Source of the DNA: Lysobacterales bacterium
GTDB lineage: Bacteria > Pseudomonadota > Gammaproteobacteria > Xanthomonadales > Xanthomonadaceae
Length of the DNA stretch: 64,000 bases
Direction of reading: 5' to 3'
Assembly (NCBI GenBank): GCA_019510125.1
Contig: JAEKKX010000009.1
Span: 124,001 to 188,000, forward strand
A program made the position numbers and the translations under genes. Position 1 is the stretch's first letter; every line of letters starts with the position of its first letter. The notes under the pieces were generated by a model. It was not told the DNA's origin. It did not search any database and worked only from the letters and a program-made list of their open reading frames with translations. Shown one piece after another: positions 29,485 to 38,755 of this stretch.

Positions 29485-29850
29485 TCAGCAAGGGCAATTG
29501 CGGTCGCCCTCTTGTGTAGCAGCGGTCCTATCCGTGGTGATGACGCGGTCGTAGCGCTTCGCGGCGCCATCCACCAGTTCAGCGGTCACACACGAGTCCT
29601 CGGTGACGGTGACGCGTGCGTGGCCGATGGTTTTGTATAGCGTGGCACCGCTGCTCTTGTAGGGGACGAAGCCGCGCTGGATCGCCAGCGACGTGCCGAC
29701 ATCCGGTGCCGGCGTGTGCTTGAAGCACACCTGGAGCTGATGATCGGCGATCTGGTGGACCGAGCCGACTGGGGCTCGCTCACGCGGCGCGGCCGCAGCA
29801 GCGATCGGGAGCAGCAGGCTGATGGCGAGCGATGTTAGATGCAGTTTCAT
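29485..29850 (-). CDS. Small exported protein in the cus operon
   Basis: 121 residues with a signal peptide (MKLHLTSLAISLLLPIAAAAA). The mature part is about 100 residues with three or four cysteines, including a terminal CPC, and no recognised domain. It lies between cusA and cusF with short gaps, so co-transcription is likely. The terminal Cys pair could bind metal; this is inference. Confidence 0.6.
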   Translation of the reverse strand: MKLHLTSLAISLLLPIAAAAAPRERAPVGSVHQIADHQLQVCFKHTPAPDVGTSLAIQRGFVPYKSSGATLYKTIGHARVTVTEDSCVTAELVDGAAKRYDRVITTDRTAATQEGDRNCPC

Positions 29851-29917
29851 GGGAACCTCCTGATAAGTCAGAGGGAGTGGCACGCCGGGCACCAAACGGG
29901 GCGCTCGCCGTGGCCGG

Positions 29918-32900
29918 TCATGTCGGCAACGCCGACGAAGAAAGTGAGCTGGGACGTGATTGGCGTGATCGCCGCAAGCGACGCCGCTGCAGCAACCGGT
30001 ACGCGGCCGGAATCACGAGCATCGAGAGCAACGGCGCACTGAGCATGCCGCCGACCATCGGCGCAGCAATGCGCTGCATGACTTCCGAGCCGGCGCCGCT
30101 TCCGATCAGGATCGGGAACAGACCGGCCAGGATCACGGCTACGGTCATCGCCTTTGGTCGCACGCGTTGCACGGCGCCTTCGCGGATCGCGGCGTCGAGT
30201 TCCGCCTCGCCCGCGCTCGGATTCGCGGCGAGTTGGCGTTCCCACGCGTGGCGCAGGTACAGCAACATGATGATGCCGAACTCGGCGGCGACGCCGGCCA
30301 GGGCGATGAAGCCGATCAGCGTGGCGACCGATACGGCATGGCCCATGCCCCAGATCAGCCACAAGCCCCCGACCAATGCGAGTGGCAGGCTGAGCATGAT
30401 GATCGCGGCCTCCGACACGCGTCGAAACACCAAGTAAATCAGGCCGAAGATGATTACCAACGTCGCGGGAACCACCACGCGCAGCCGCTCACTGGCACGT
30501 TTGAGGTACTCGTACTGGCCGGACCAACCCACGGCGTATCCGGCTGGCATCGGCACCTGCTTTGCGACCGCACGTTGCAGATCGGTCACCACCGAGCCGA
30601 GATCGCGTCCAGCCACATCCACGTAAACATAATTGCTGAGGCGAGCGTTATCGCTGCGCAACATCGGCGGGCCTTCGCTGAAGCTCAGCTCGGCGACCTG
30701 TCCCAACGTCAGCTGCACACCACTTGGCGCGAGCAAAGGCAACTGCGCGAGTGCGGCCGGCGAGTCGCGGATCGTGCGTGGATAGCGCACCACCACCGGG
30801 TAGCGTTCGCGGCCCTGGATGGTCTCCGCGACCGGTTCTCCACCCACCACCGTCGCAATCAACCGCTGCACATCGGCCTGGCTTAAGCCGTACCGGGCGG
30901 CCATATCGGGCCGCACCTTCACGTCGATGTAGCGACCACCCGCGATGCGTTCGGCCAGCGCCGAACTCACGCCGGGCACGGTGCGTGCAACCCGTTCGAT
31001 GCGATCGCTCAACTGCGCCAGCACCGCAACGTCGGGCCCCGAGACCTTGATGCCGATCGGGCTCTTGATGCCGGTGGCCAGCATGTCGATGCGGTTGCGG
31101 ATGGGCGGCACGAACAGGTTCGTCAGCCCCGGCACCTTGACTGCGCGGTCAAGTTCCTCGCGCAGCTTCTCGGGTGTCATCCCCGGCCGCCATTGGCTGC
31201 GCGGCTTGAAGGTGATCGTCGTCTCGAACATCTCCAGCGGTGCCGGGTCGGTGGCGGTCTCAGCCCGGCCCGCCTTGCCAAACACGTGGTCCACTTCGGG
31301 CACGGTCTTGAGCATGCGGTCAGTCTGTTGCAGCAACTGCGATGCCTTGCCAGCAGACAAGCCGGGCAATGCCGATGGCATGTATAGCAGCGTGCCTTCC
31401 TCCAGGGGCGGCATGAACTCACTGCCAAGACGTAAGAGCGGAATCAGGCTAACCAGCAGCACGACACCGGCCAGCGCCAATGTCAGTTTCGGGAAACGCA
31501 GCACTGCATCCAGCACCGGCCGATACAGCGCGATCAGGATGCGATTGAGCGGGTTGTCTTTCTCGGATCGGATATGGCCGCGGATCAGGTAGCCCATCAG
31601 TACCGGAATCAGGGTGATGGACAGGCCCGCCGCAGCGGCCATGGCATAAGTCTTGGTGTAGGCCAGCGGTGAGAACAACCGTCCTTCCTGCGCCTGCAAG
31701 GCGAACACCGGCACGAACGACAGCGTGATCACCAGCAGACTGACGAACAGCGCCGGACCGACCTCGCTGGCGGAAACCGCCATCAGCTCCCAGCGCTCGG
31801 CGCCCTCGGGTTCACGGTGGTGCTCGTCGCGGAAATGCTCGAGGTGCTTGTGCGCGTTCTCGATCATCACCACCGCGGCATCGACCATCGCGCCAATCGC
31901 GATCGCGATGCCACCGAGCGATAGCAGGTTCGCGGTGATGCCCTGCATGTGCATGACGATGAAGGCCGCGAGCACGCCCAAGGGCAAGGTGATCACCGCC
32001 ACCAAGGAGGAGCGTACGTGCCACAGGAACAGCGCACACACCAGGGCGACGACAAGGAATTCCTCGCCGAGCTTGCGAGTGAGGTTGCGCACGGCTTCGA
32101 GGATCAATTCGGAGCGGTCATAGGTCGGCACGATTTCGACACCGGCCGGCAGGCTTCCCTTCAGGTCCTGCAGCTTGGCCTTGACGGCTTCGATCGCGGC
32201 CAAAGCGTTCTTGCCCGAACGCAGAATGATCACGCCGCCGGCGACTTCGCCTTCGCCATCGAGTTCGGTGATGCCGCGGCGCAAGGCCGGTCCGCGTTGC
32301 ACCATCGCCACATCCTGCAGTAGCACCGGCACGCCGTCGTTGCCGGTCGTCACAGGGACGCGCTCGAAATCGGCGCGCGTACGCAGATAGCCTTCGCTGC
32401 GTACCATGAACTCGGCTTCGCCCTGCTCGATCACCGAGCCGCCAGTGGCGCCGTTGGCGGACTGAATGGCTTCGACGAGTTGGTTGATGGTGAGGCCGCG
32501 CGCCGCCAGCGCCTGCGGATTTGGCACGATTTGCCAGGCTTGGACCATGCCGCCGACGCTTGCGACTTCGGCCACGTCGGGCACGGTCTTGAGGTCGTAG
32601 CGCAGAAACCAGTCCTGTAAGGCGCGCAGCTGCCCCAGGTCGTGCTTGCCGGTGCGATCGACGAGCGCGTACTCATAGATCCAGCCAAGACCCGTGGCAT
32701 CCGGCCCGATCGCCGGACTGACCTGCGCCGGCAAGCGATCACGTACCTGGCTCAGATACTCGAGCACGCGCGAGCGTGCCCAGTACAAGTCGGTCTTGTC
32801 GTCGAACAGCACGTAGACGAACGAGTCGCCGAAGAACGAGAAGCCACGCACCGCCTTGACGCCCGGCACCGACAGCATCGTTGTGGTCAAGGGATAGGTG

Positions 32901-33094
32901 ACCTGGTCTTCGACGATGCGCGGCGTCTGCCCGGGCCATTCGGTGCGGATGATGACCTGCGTATCCGACAGGTCGGGCAAGGCATCGAGCGGCGTGTGCA
33001 ATACCGACCAGATGCCGGCCGCTGCCAGCGCAATGGCAGCCACCAGCACAAATAGCCGGTTAGCGATAGAGGCGCGAATGATGCGGGCGATCAT
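29918..33094 (-). CDS. cusA: CusA-type Cu(I)/Ag(I) RND efflux transporter
   Basis: 1058-residue heavy-metal RND proton antiporter, inner-membrane part of a CusCBA trans-envelope pump. The TM4 motif reads [17 protein letters not shown], the form of the monovalent (HME4) group rather than the DG form of CzcA. The N-terminal docking region ([22 protein letters not shown]), periplasmic domains with several Met, and the C-terminal TM block are complete. The start overlaps the cusB stop (ATGA). The substrate is inferred from the motif and the neighbouring CusF. Confidence 0.93.
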   Translation of the reverse strand: MIARIIRASIANRLFVLVAAIALAAAGIWSVLHTPLDALPDLSDTQVIIRTEWPGQTPRIVEDQVTYPLTTTMLSVPGVKAVRGFSFFGDSFVYVLFDDKTDLYWARSRVLEYLSQVRDRLPAQVSPAIGPDATGLGWIYEYALVDRTGKHDLGQLRALQDWFLRYDLKTVPDVAEVASVGGMVQAWQIVPNPQALAARGLTINQLVEAIQSANGATGGSVIEQGEAEFMVRSEGYLRTRADFERVPVTTGNDGVPVLLQDVAMVQRGPALRRGITELDGEGEVAGGVIILRSGKNALAAIEAVKAKLQDLKGSLPAGVEIVPTYDRSELILEAVRNLTRKLGEEFLVVALVCALFLWHVRSSLVAVITLPLGVLAAFIVMHMQGITANLLSLGGIAIAIGAMVDAAVVMIENAHKHLEHFRDEHHREPEGAERWELMAVSASEVGPALFVSLLVITLSFVPVFALQAQEGRLFSPLAYTKTYAMAAAAGLSITLIPVLMGYLIRGHIRSEKDNPLNRILIALYRPVLDAVLRFPKLTLALAGVVLLVSLIPLLRLGSEFMPPLEEGTLLYMPSALPGLSAGKASQLLQQTDRMLKTVPEVDHVFGKAGRAETATDPAPLEMFETTITFKPRSQWRPGMTPEKLREELDRAVKVPGLTNLFVPPIRNRIDMLATGIKSPIGIKVSGPDVAVLAQLSDRIERVARTVPGVSSALAERIAGGRYIDVKVRPDMAARYGLSQADVQRLIATVVGGEPVAETIQGRERYPVVVRYPRTIRDSPAALAQLPLLAPSGVQLTLGQVAELSFSEGPPMLRSDNARLSNYVYVDVAGRDLGSVVTDLQRAVAKQVPMPAGYAVGWSGQYEYLKRASERLRVVVPATLVIIFGLIYLVFRRVSEAAIIMLSLPLALVGGLWLIWGMGHAVSVATLIGFIALAGVAAEFGIIMLLYLRHAWERQLAANPSAGEAELDAAIREGAVQRVRPKAMTVAVILAGLFPILIGSGAGSEVMQRIAAPMVGGMLSAPLLSMLVIPAAYRLLQRRRLRRSRQSRPSSLSSSALPT

Positions 33095-34638
33095 GGCTGC
33101 CGTCCCGCCGCAGGCACATCACGAATGGTGCAATCCGGGTTCGCCTCGGGCGCGAACTTGGGCACCAACTGCATGTCCATGTAGGGCGACTTGCCGGGTT
33201 TGTCGAAGTGCTTGTCCGGCACCATCGGGTCATACCAATAGGTCACTGGGCATTGCCGTGCCTTGGGTGACGCGGTGACCGCTGGTGTTGCAACGGCTGG
33301 GGGCGCCTTCTTCTTGGGCGGTACTACGGGTGGCGCCGGGCGCGCGGGCGCAGCCTGCGGCGGCATCGCCATGTCTGGCATACCGGGCATGACATCGCTC
33401 GGCATGTTCGCTTCTTCATCACCCGCACCGGCATTGAGGCGTTCGAGTGCGCCTGACAGGTTCGCTTCGGAATCGATCAGGAACTGCCCCGAGGCCACCA
33501 CCTTCTCGCCACCTTTCAGCCCCGCGAGAATTTCAGTCATGCCGTCACCACTGCGACCGGTCTGCACGCGCACGGGATGGAACATGTCGTCGGCGCCGAG
33601 CACGATCACGCGAGCCTGCGCACCCGCTCCGATCAACGCGTCCGTCGGTACCAGCGGCCGTTCGATACTCGCAGTTGGCTGCAAGGTGATCTGCGCGAAC
33701 ATGCCCGGTGCCAGGAGACCGTCCGGGTTGTCCAGAACGATGCGGGCCCGTTGGGTGCGGCTACTCATGTCCACTTGCGGCAGCAAGGTTTCCACGCGGC
33801 CGTGGAAGGCCTCGCCTGGCAATGCGTCGACAGCCGCTTCCACCAACGTACCCGTCGCGATGCCCGCAGTGCCCGCTTGCGGAATCGACGCTTCGAGCCA
33901 GACCGTCCGGGTACCGTTGACGCGGAACAGCAGCGTGCCTATCGGCGCCGACTGCCCTTCGCGCACGCCGATTTCGCTGACGACGCCGGTCACGGGTGAG
34001 GTCAAGGTGAGTCGTCCGCGCTGCCCCGCACCACTGCCCGCGGGCAGACCCAACGCACGCAACCGTTCGTGGGCGGCGGATTGCAAACCTCGTGCGGCGG
34101 CGGAGCGAGCTCCACCTAACGCTCGCGCTTCGGCAATCGCAGTGTTCCAACTTGGCGCGATGATGCTGGCCAGGGGTTGCCCCGCGCGCACCGGCTCAAA
34201 CGGGGCACGCACGTGCAAGCGCTCGACGATGGCGTCGACTCGCGCACTGACGATGCGTTCCTGACGCAGGTCCCAGCCAATGGTGCCCGGCACGCGGACG
34301 GCTGCCGTCAGTCGGCCAGGCTTGACCACCACCGTGCGGATGCCGAGGTTCTGGCGCACGCCCGGTGCAACGGCAACGCCGCCGGCCGTCGCCTCGTCGG
34401 CGTACTTCGGCACCAGTTGCATGTCCATGAAGGGCGACTTGCCAGGCTTGTCGAAGTGTTGGTCGGGCACCATCGGGTCGTACCAATAGAGCGCCTTGCG
34501 TTCGGCGGACTGCGGGCTCGAGGTGTCGGCGGCGGATGAACTCCCGTGAGTGCGCCCCCACCAGTAACCGAGGCCGACGGCGGCCACCAGCGCAAGGGAA
34601 ACAGCAGCAGTGACCACGCTGCGACGAGTGGTATTCAT
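33091..34638 (-). CDS. cusB: CusB-type membrane fusion protein with two metal-binding domains
   Basis: 515 residues, longer than usual CusB. One N-terminal TM anchor ([20 protein letters not shown]) is followed by a heavy-metal-binding domain ([20 protein letters not shown], about residues 52-80). Then come the adaptor's barrel-sandwich/lipoyl parts and a Pro-rich linker (about 410-455). A second, nearly identical metal-binding domain ([20 protein letters not shown]) lies near residues 468-495. It joins CusA and CusC and receives metal from CusF. It overlaps cusC and cusA by 4 nt each. Confidence 0.92.
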   Translation of the reverse strand: MNTTRRSVVTAAVSLALVAAVGLGYWWGRTHGSSSAADTSSPQSAERKALYWYDPMVPDQHFDKPGKSPFMDMQLVPKYADEATAGGVAVAPGVRQNLGIRTVVVKPGRLTAAVRVPGTIGWDLRQERIVSARVDAIVERLHVRAPFEPVRAGQPLASIIAPSWNTAIAEARALGGARSAAARGLQSAAHERLRALGLPAGSGAGQRGRLTLTSPVTGVVSEIGVREGQSAPIGTLLFRVNGTRTVWLEASIPQAGTAGIATGTLVEAAVDALPGEAFHGRVETLLPQVDMSSRTQRARIVLDNPDGLLAPGMFAQITLQPTASIERPLVPTDALIGAGAQARVIVLGADDMFHPVRVQTGRSGDGMTEILAGLKGGEKVVASGQFLIDSEANLSGALERLNAGAGDEEANMPSDVMPGMPDMAMPPQAAPARPAPPVVPPKKKAPPAVATPAVTASPKARQCPVTYWYDPMVPDKHFDKPGKSPYMDMQLVPKFAPEANPDCTIRDVPAAGRQP

Positions 34639-35927
34639 GGCTGCATCTCCGAGGGCAACAGGAAGGCCAGCGCGGCCCAGGCACGTCCGAGTTCACCCAG
34701 GTGTTCGGCGTGCGCGAGGTGCACATCGAGTTCGTCACGTCTGGCGTTGAGCCACGGCTGCAGTTCGCCGCCGGCGCGATACGCGGCGAGCGTCGTCGCA
34801 CTGCGGTCCTGCGCGAGCGGCAACAGGGAGTGCTCATGCAGGGCGACCTGGCGCTTCAGCCCTTCCCATCGAGCGAGATCCGCGCGAATGCGCGCCGCTT
34901 CCTGGCGACGCAGGTCTTCGCGGGTCGCCAACGCGGCCTGATAGTCCGCTTCCCGGGCTGCGATGCCACGATCCTGCCGGTTACGCGAGAACAGCGGCAA
35001 GCCGATGCCCACTTCGAACATGATCATGTCGCTGCGACCACCGGCACGCTGGCCATAGGACGCACCCACGCTCCAGTCCGGATGCTTGTCGGCGCGGGCG
35101 ACATCGATCGCAGCTGCGGCGGTTTCGAGCTGAGCGGTGGCGGGAAGCAACGGCCCTACCCGATTCACCTCTGCCAGCAATCGGGCTTCGGATACAGGCA
35201 GCGAGTCAAAGTTCGGGGCTTGATCGGCAACCTCGACCGGCGCGTCGCCCAGCCAGCGCGCCAGCCCGGCTTGTGCCGCCAGCTTCTCGGCACGGGCGGC
35301 CTCGATGCGGTTGTCGAGTTCCAGCAGTGCGGCCTCGGTGGCGAGTGCGTCGCTCACCGGTTCGCCACCGCTCGCCACGCGTGCCTTCGACACCTTCGCC
35401 GCCAGCGCGGCTTGCTCACGCAGCTTCTGCAGCGCCGTCAATTGGCGCTGCGCGGCCCACACGGCGATCCAGGCTTCGGCCGTGGCGCGGCGCACGGCCA
35501 GCACTTCGGCGTCTGCTTGCGCCTGCGCTTCGTCGATCTGGCGCGCGGCGAAGGACTGACGCGCTGAACGCTTGGCCCGCGAGGGAATCTCTTGCCGCAG
35601 CCCGATCTTCTTCATGGTCATGTCGTCGGCGCGCGTATCGAAGGCATCGCTTCCGGTGACTGGCAGGTTGTCGATGCCGACCATCAGCATTGGATCAGGC
35701 AAGGCGCCGGCGCGGGCTGCTTCTTCTTGCGCGGCCAACACACCGGAGCGGCGGGCATCGAGCATCGGCGCACGCTCGCTGGCCAGACGGATGGCTTCCG
35801 GCAGCGTGAGCTTATGGGATGCGGCCAAAGCCGCAAATGGCGTCGCCAGCACGGCCACGCACAAGGTCCGGACCAACGCACACTTAAGTGCGGCCCAGGA
35901 CCGACAACGATCAAAACGGGAGTTCAT
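34635..35927 (-). CDS. cusC: CusC-type outer membrane efflux protein
   Basis: 430-residue TolC-family outer-membrane channel that completes the CusCBA pump. A basic leader and hydrophobic signal (ALVRTLCVAVLATPFAALAA) precede two repeated helical-hairpin modules (LPEAIRLASERAPMLDARRS in the first). No lipobox is evident. The ATG at 35927 gives a proper signal peptide; the longer upstream frame does not. First gene of cusCBA. Confidence 0.9.
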   Translation of the reverse strand: MNSRFDRCRSWAALKCALVRTLCVAVLATPFAALAASHKLTLPEAIRLASERAPMLDARRSGVLAAQEEAARAGALPDPMLMVGIDNLPVTGSDAFDTRADDMTMKKIGLRQEIPSRAKRSARQSFAARQIDEAQAQADAEVLAVRRATAEAWIAVWAAQRQLTALQKLREQAALAAKVSKARVASGGEPVSDALATEAALLELDNRIEAARAEKLAAQAGLARWLGDAPVEVADQAPNFDSLPVSEARLLAEVNRVGPLLPATAQLETAAAAIDVARADKHPDWSVGASYGQRAGGRSDMIMFEVGIGLPLFSRNRQDRGIAAREADYQAALATREDLRRQEAARIRADLARWEGLKRQVALHEHSLLPLAQDRSATTLAAYRAGGELQPWLNARRDELDVHLAHAEHLGELGRAWAALAFLLPSEMQP

Positions 35928-36002
35928 GACGCCTCCGAAACGGACATGGCCGCGCGCACGGCGCATCGGCGCCGGCGCGGATTCGCTACGTCGTTTCGGG
36001 GG

Positions 36003-36389
36003 CTAGATCAGAAGACTGCAGAAACGCAGCCGTGGGGGCGGATCGGATCGGGCGATCGGCACGTCAGCCTGGATGGTGACGTGGGATACAGGTTGCACGT
36101 AGACCGGCGCCAGGATGAGCGCCGGCAACGCAAGCGGTGGCACCGATAGCTTGGCGGTGTCGGTAGTAACTGTGTGATCAGGATTACAGTGCTTCTGACA
36201 AAGAAGCGGATTGTCCTTGTCGTGCTGCTGGGCCATGCCCATCTCGGCGCAAGGCTCCGCCATCGCCATGGTCTGGGCGGACATCTGCTCCATCGGGCAC
36301 AGATACGCCGCCAGCGCCGCCTGCTGGAACAGCAGGCAGACGATCACCAGGACGGCGATCTGTAGGCGGTGGCGGGCGCGCCGGGTCAT
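36003..36389 (-). CDS. Exported Met/Cys/His-containing protein upstream of cusCBA
   Basis: 128 residues from the ATG at 36389. A signal sequence (LQIAVLVIVCLLFQQAALAA) is followed by a short mature part with Met, Cys and His clusters (LCPMEQMSAQTMAM, EPCAEMGMAQQHD, LLCQKHCNPDHT), then a hydrophobic Pro/Leu segment. The arrangement suits a small periplasmic copper- or silver-binding protein. Its position before cusC suggests it belongs to the same transcript. The family was not identified. Confidence 0.65.
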   Translation of the reverse strand: MTRRARHRLQIAVLVIVCLLFQQAALAAYLCPMEQMSAQTMAMAEPCAEMGMAQQHDKDNPLLCQKHCNPDHTVTTDTAKLSVPPLALPALILAPVYVQPVSHVTIQADVPIARSDPPPRLRFCSLLI

Positions 36390-36482
36390 GGGCGGGATGG
36401 TACTCCTCTGGCGGCGAGCAAGCCGAATAGTCCATAGACGCGGTTTAGCGCGGCGAGTTCCCAACATCCGGTGGCCAACCGA

Positions 36483-36695
36483 CTACCCACAGCACGGCCT
36501 TTGCTGCTGGATGGGCGGACACGGCACCGTGCCGTAGGAGCAGAAAACACAGCAGTCGCCCGGTTCGGGCTTCAGCAGCTCGCCACAGGCCGTGCACTCG
36601 TAGAAGAACTGGCACGCCGTCGTCGGCATGGTCTCGACGGCCTGGTGACCGCATTGCGGACACGTCAGCGTGCTCTGCAACTGCAACTCAGCCAC
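36483..36695 (-). CDS. GDCCVxC-domain protein of the mer operon
   Basis: 70 residues from a GTG at 36695 overlapping the merP stop by 8 nt. Two C-x2-C pairs (CPQCG, CTAC), then the signature PGDCCVFCSYGTVPCPP and a terminal PCC. The protein family takes its name from this GDCCVxC motif and includes selenoproteins; here all positions are Cys. It usually accompanies merT/merP-like genes. A role in binding or passing Hg(II) is plausible but not established. A longer start at 36773 would lie inside merP. Confidence 0.82.
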   Translation of the reverse strand: MAELQLQSTLTCPQCGHQAVETMPTTACQFFYECTACGELLKPEPGDCCVFCSYGTVPCPPIQQQRPCCG

Positions 36696-36972
36696 CGTTG
36701 GCCCTCGCCTTGGCCGGGAAGCCTGCCTCGGAGATCGCACGCGCGATAGCTGGCACGTTGGTGCGATCGGCATCGAAGTCCACGGTGACAGTAGCCGCCT
36801 TGGTGTCGACTTGTGCCTTGGAAACGCCGGGCACCTTGTCCAGGGCCTTTTCGATCGTGATGCTGCACGCCGGGCAGGTCATGTTTTCAACATCGAGGAC
36901 GGCCTTCTTCGGCGTCGCGGCCCACGCCATGCCCGTCCACAAGATCATCAACCCAACAATCCACTGGCGCAT
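36688..36972 (-). CDS. merP: MerP periplasmic mercury-binding protein
   Basis: 94 residues. A signal peptide (QWIVGLMILWTGMAWA) is followed by a heavy-metal-associated domain with the GMTC-type loop ENMTCPACSITIEKAL; the two cysteines bind Hg(II). MerP scavenges periplasmic mercury and hands it to MerT. It lies 10 nt after merT. Confidence 0.93.
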   Translation of the reverse strand: MRQWIVGLMILWTGMAWAATPKKAVLDVENMTCPACSITIEKALDKVPGVSKAQVDTKAATVTVDFDADRTNVPAIARAISEAGFPAKARANGG

Positions 36973-36982
36973 CGTTCGTCTC

Positions 36983-37339
36983 CTACATGAACCAAGCTAC
37001 GTAATACGGGAAGAGCAGCAGCAGCGCGATCACGACGGTTGCCATCCAGAGCCAACGCCGGCGGCGGCGCAGCCCGCCTGGATCAATGCAAGCTCCGTCC
37101 GTTCGACAGCGGGAGGCAGGACCGTACAGACTCCAAAATGCCCAGCCAAGGCACGCCAACGTGGCCACGCTGAACCAAGGTCGCCAGGCATCCAGCGCGG
37201 TGAGGTTGGCAATCCACGCGCCGCTGACGCCCAGCAGCACCAGAACCAGCGGCACCACACAGCACACGGACGCCGCGATGGCGGCAAAACTCGCCGCAAC
37301 GATGGCTGGCAGGGAGGATTTGGCGGGGAGGTTGGCCAT
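36983..37339 (-). CDS. merT: MerT mercuric ion transporter
   Basis: 118 residues with three hydrophobic segments. The first holds the vicinal Cys pair (SVCCVVPLVLVLLG), and a cytoplasmic loop holds a second pair (SRCRTDGAC). MerT imports Hg(II) from MerP to the cytoplasm, where MerA normally reduces it. It is transcribed from a canonical Mer promoter and divergent from merR. No merA follows in this operon. Confidence 0.93.
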   Translation of the reverse strand: MANLPAKSSLPAIVAASFAAIAASVCCVVPLVLVLLGVSGAWIANLTALDAWRPWFSVATLACLGWAFWSLYGPASRCRTDGACIDPGGLRRRRRWLWMATVVIALLLLFPYYVAWFM

Positions 37340-37346
37340 GAGCGCA

Positions 37347-37377
37347 TACTACGGTCTGTACCTGGGTACGGAGTCAA
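37347..37377 (-). promoter_or_regulatory. merT promoter/operator for MerR
   Basis: On the minus strand TTGACT (37372-37377), a 19-bp spacer with the dyad CCGTACCCAGGTACAG, then GTAGTA (37347-37352). The overlong spacer and GTAC dyad are the hallmark of MerR-activated promoters. It lies between divergent merT and merR. Confidence 0.88.
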
Positions 37378-37380
37378 GCC

Positions 37381-37827
37381 ATGGCCGAGAGCGCCCTCAC
37401 CATCAGCAAACTGGCGGCATCGGCCGGCGTGCATGTCGAAACCGTGCGCTACTACCAGCGCCGCCGGCTGTTGCCGGAACCCCAACGGCCCTTGGGCGGC
37501 TTCCGCCACTACGGACCAGCCGATGTCACCCGTCTTCAATTCATCCGGCGAGCCCAAGCGATGGGATTTACCCTGGATGAAATTGCCGGCCTGCTGGAAC
37601 TCAAGGGCAAGCGGGCCTGTGAGCAAACGCGTCGACTGACCGAACTCAAACTGGTCGATGTTCGCGAACGACTCGATGCGTTACATCGGCTGGAAGTCGA
37701 TCTTATGAACCTCATCGCTGAATGCAGTCAGGCGCCTGGCGGCGAGTCGTGTCCGACCCTGGACCGTCTAGAGCATGCGACGGAGCACTCGGACAAGCGC
37801 GGTCGATGCGCCGCGATAGCCGATTAG
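37381..37827 (+). CDS. merR: MerR mercury-responsive regulator
   Basis: 148 residues with the MerR N-terminal helix-turn-helix (ETVRYYQRRRLLPEP). The Hg-binding cysteines are Cys80, Cys115 and Cys124, with the 35 and 9 spacing of canonical MerR. The protein represses and, with Hg(II), activates the divergent merT promoter. Its stop overlaps the convergent czcD stop. Of the mer genes it is the only one on the plus strand. Confidence 0.95.
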   Translation: MAESALTISKLAASAGVHVETVRYYQRRRLLPEPQRPLGGFRHYGPADVTRLQFIRRAQAMGFTLDEIAGLLELKGKRACEQTRRLTELKLVDVRERLDALHRLEVDLMNLIAECSQAPGGESCPTLDRLEHATEHSDKRGRCAAIAD

Positions 37828-38717
37828 GCATGACCATGTGCATCGTCACATGGCGTCATTTCGACTTGCAGCGTCGCGTGGTGAATGCTGAACCGCTCCT
37901 CCAGTGCAGCGGCCAGTGAGCGCCGGACTTGTTCTCCATCGCCCCCATCGCGCAACACGATATGCGCCGTCAGCACCGGCTCCTTGGAGCCCAAGGCCCA
38001 GGCATGCAGGTCATGAACCGCGATGACGTTGGGGTGCGACAGCATCATGGTGCGGACCTCGTCCAACTCCAGGCCATGCGGCACGCCTTGCATCAGCACC
38101 TGACCAGCTTCCCGCAACAATGTCCACGTACGCGGCAGCACCCAAAGTCCGATGAGGACTGCGATGATGGGGTCGGCCACCGTCCATCCGGTGAACTTGA
38201 TCACCAACGCGCCGACGATGACACCGACGGAACCCAGCATGTCGCTCCAGACTTCCAGATAGGCGCCCTTGACGTTGAGGCTGGTGCCGCTGCCCGCCTT
38301 GAGTAGGCGCATCGAGATCAGATTGATGACCAGGCCAATCGCAGCGATCACCAGCATGCCGCTCGAGGCGACTTCCGGCGGATCGCGAAAGCGGCCGACG
38401 GCCTCCCACAGGATGTAGCCGGCGACCAGGAACAGCAGGCCACCATTGATCATCGCGCCTATGGCTTCCATCCGCGCATAGCCATACGTGCGCTTGGCGT
38501 CGGGTGGTCGTCGGCTCAAACGCACAGCGAACAACGAGATTGCCAGCGCAATGACATCTGTGCCCATGTGAGCGGCATCGGACAGCAATGCCAGGCTATT
38601 GGTAATCAATCCACCGATGACCTCCGCAATCAGGAACGCGGTAGTTAAGCCAAAGGCCCACCACAATGGCTGTTCGTGCTTTATCTCGCCGGTGCCGTGA
38701 TCGTGTCCTGCGCCCAT
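37824..38717 (-). CDS. czcD: CzcD-type cation diffusion facilitator
   Basis: 297 residues, six-TM zinc/cobalt/cadmium proton antiporter. The TM2 metal site is LLSDAAHMGTDVIAL, and TM5 has the partner site (AYLEVWSDMLGSVGVI). The C-terminal cytoplasmic domain ends in a His/Asp-rich tail. His-rich N-terminus (GAGHDHGTGE). It exports excess Zn(II) from the cytoplasm and ends the czc operon. Confidence 0.93.
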   Translation of the reverse strand: MGAGHDHGTGEIKHEQPLWWAFGLTTAFLIAEVIGGLITNSLALLSDAAHMGTDVIALAISLFAVRLSRRPPDAKRTYGYARMEAIGAMINGGLLFLVAGYILWEAVGRFRDPPEVASSGMLVIAAIGLVINLISMRLLKAGSGTSLNVKGAYLEVWSDMLGSVGVIVGALVIKFTGWTVADPIIAVLIGLWVLPRTWTLLREAGQVLMQGVPHGLELDEVRTMMLSHPNVIAVHDLHAWALGSKEPVLTAHIVLRDGGDGEQVRRSLAAALEERFSIHHATLQVEMTPCDDAHGHA

Positions 38718-38755
38718 AAGAAGTCTCCCGTAATCGAATCGATGGTTCGAACGCG

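Noticed and set aside
36483-36773. Longer start for the GDCCVxC protein at 36773
   Set aside because: The added residues are antiphase merP sequence; the GTG at 36695 gives the expected length and a coupled overlap.
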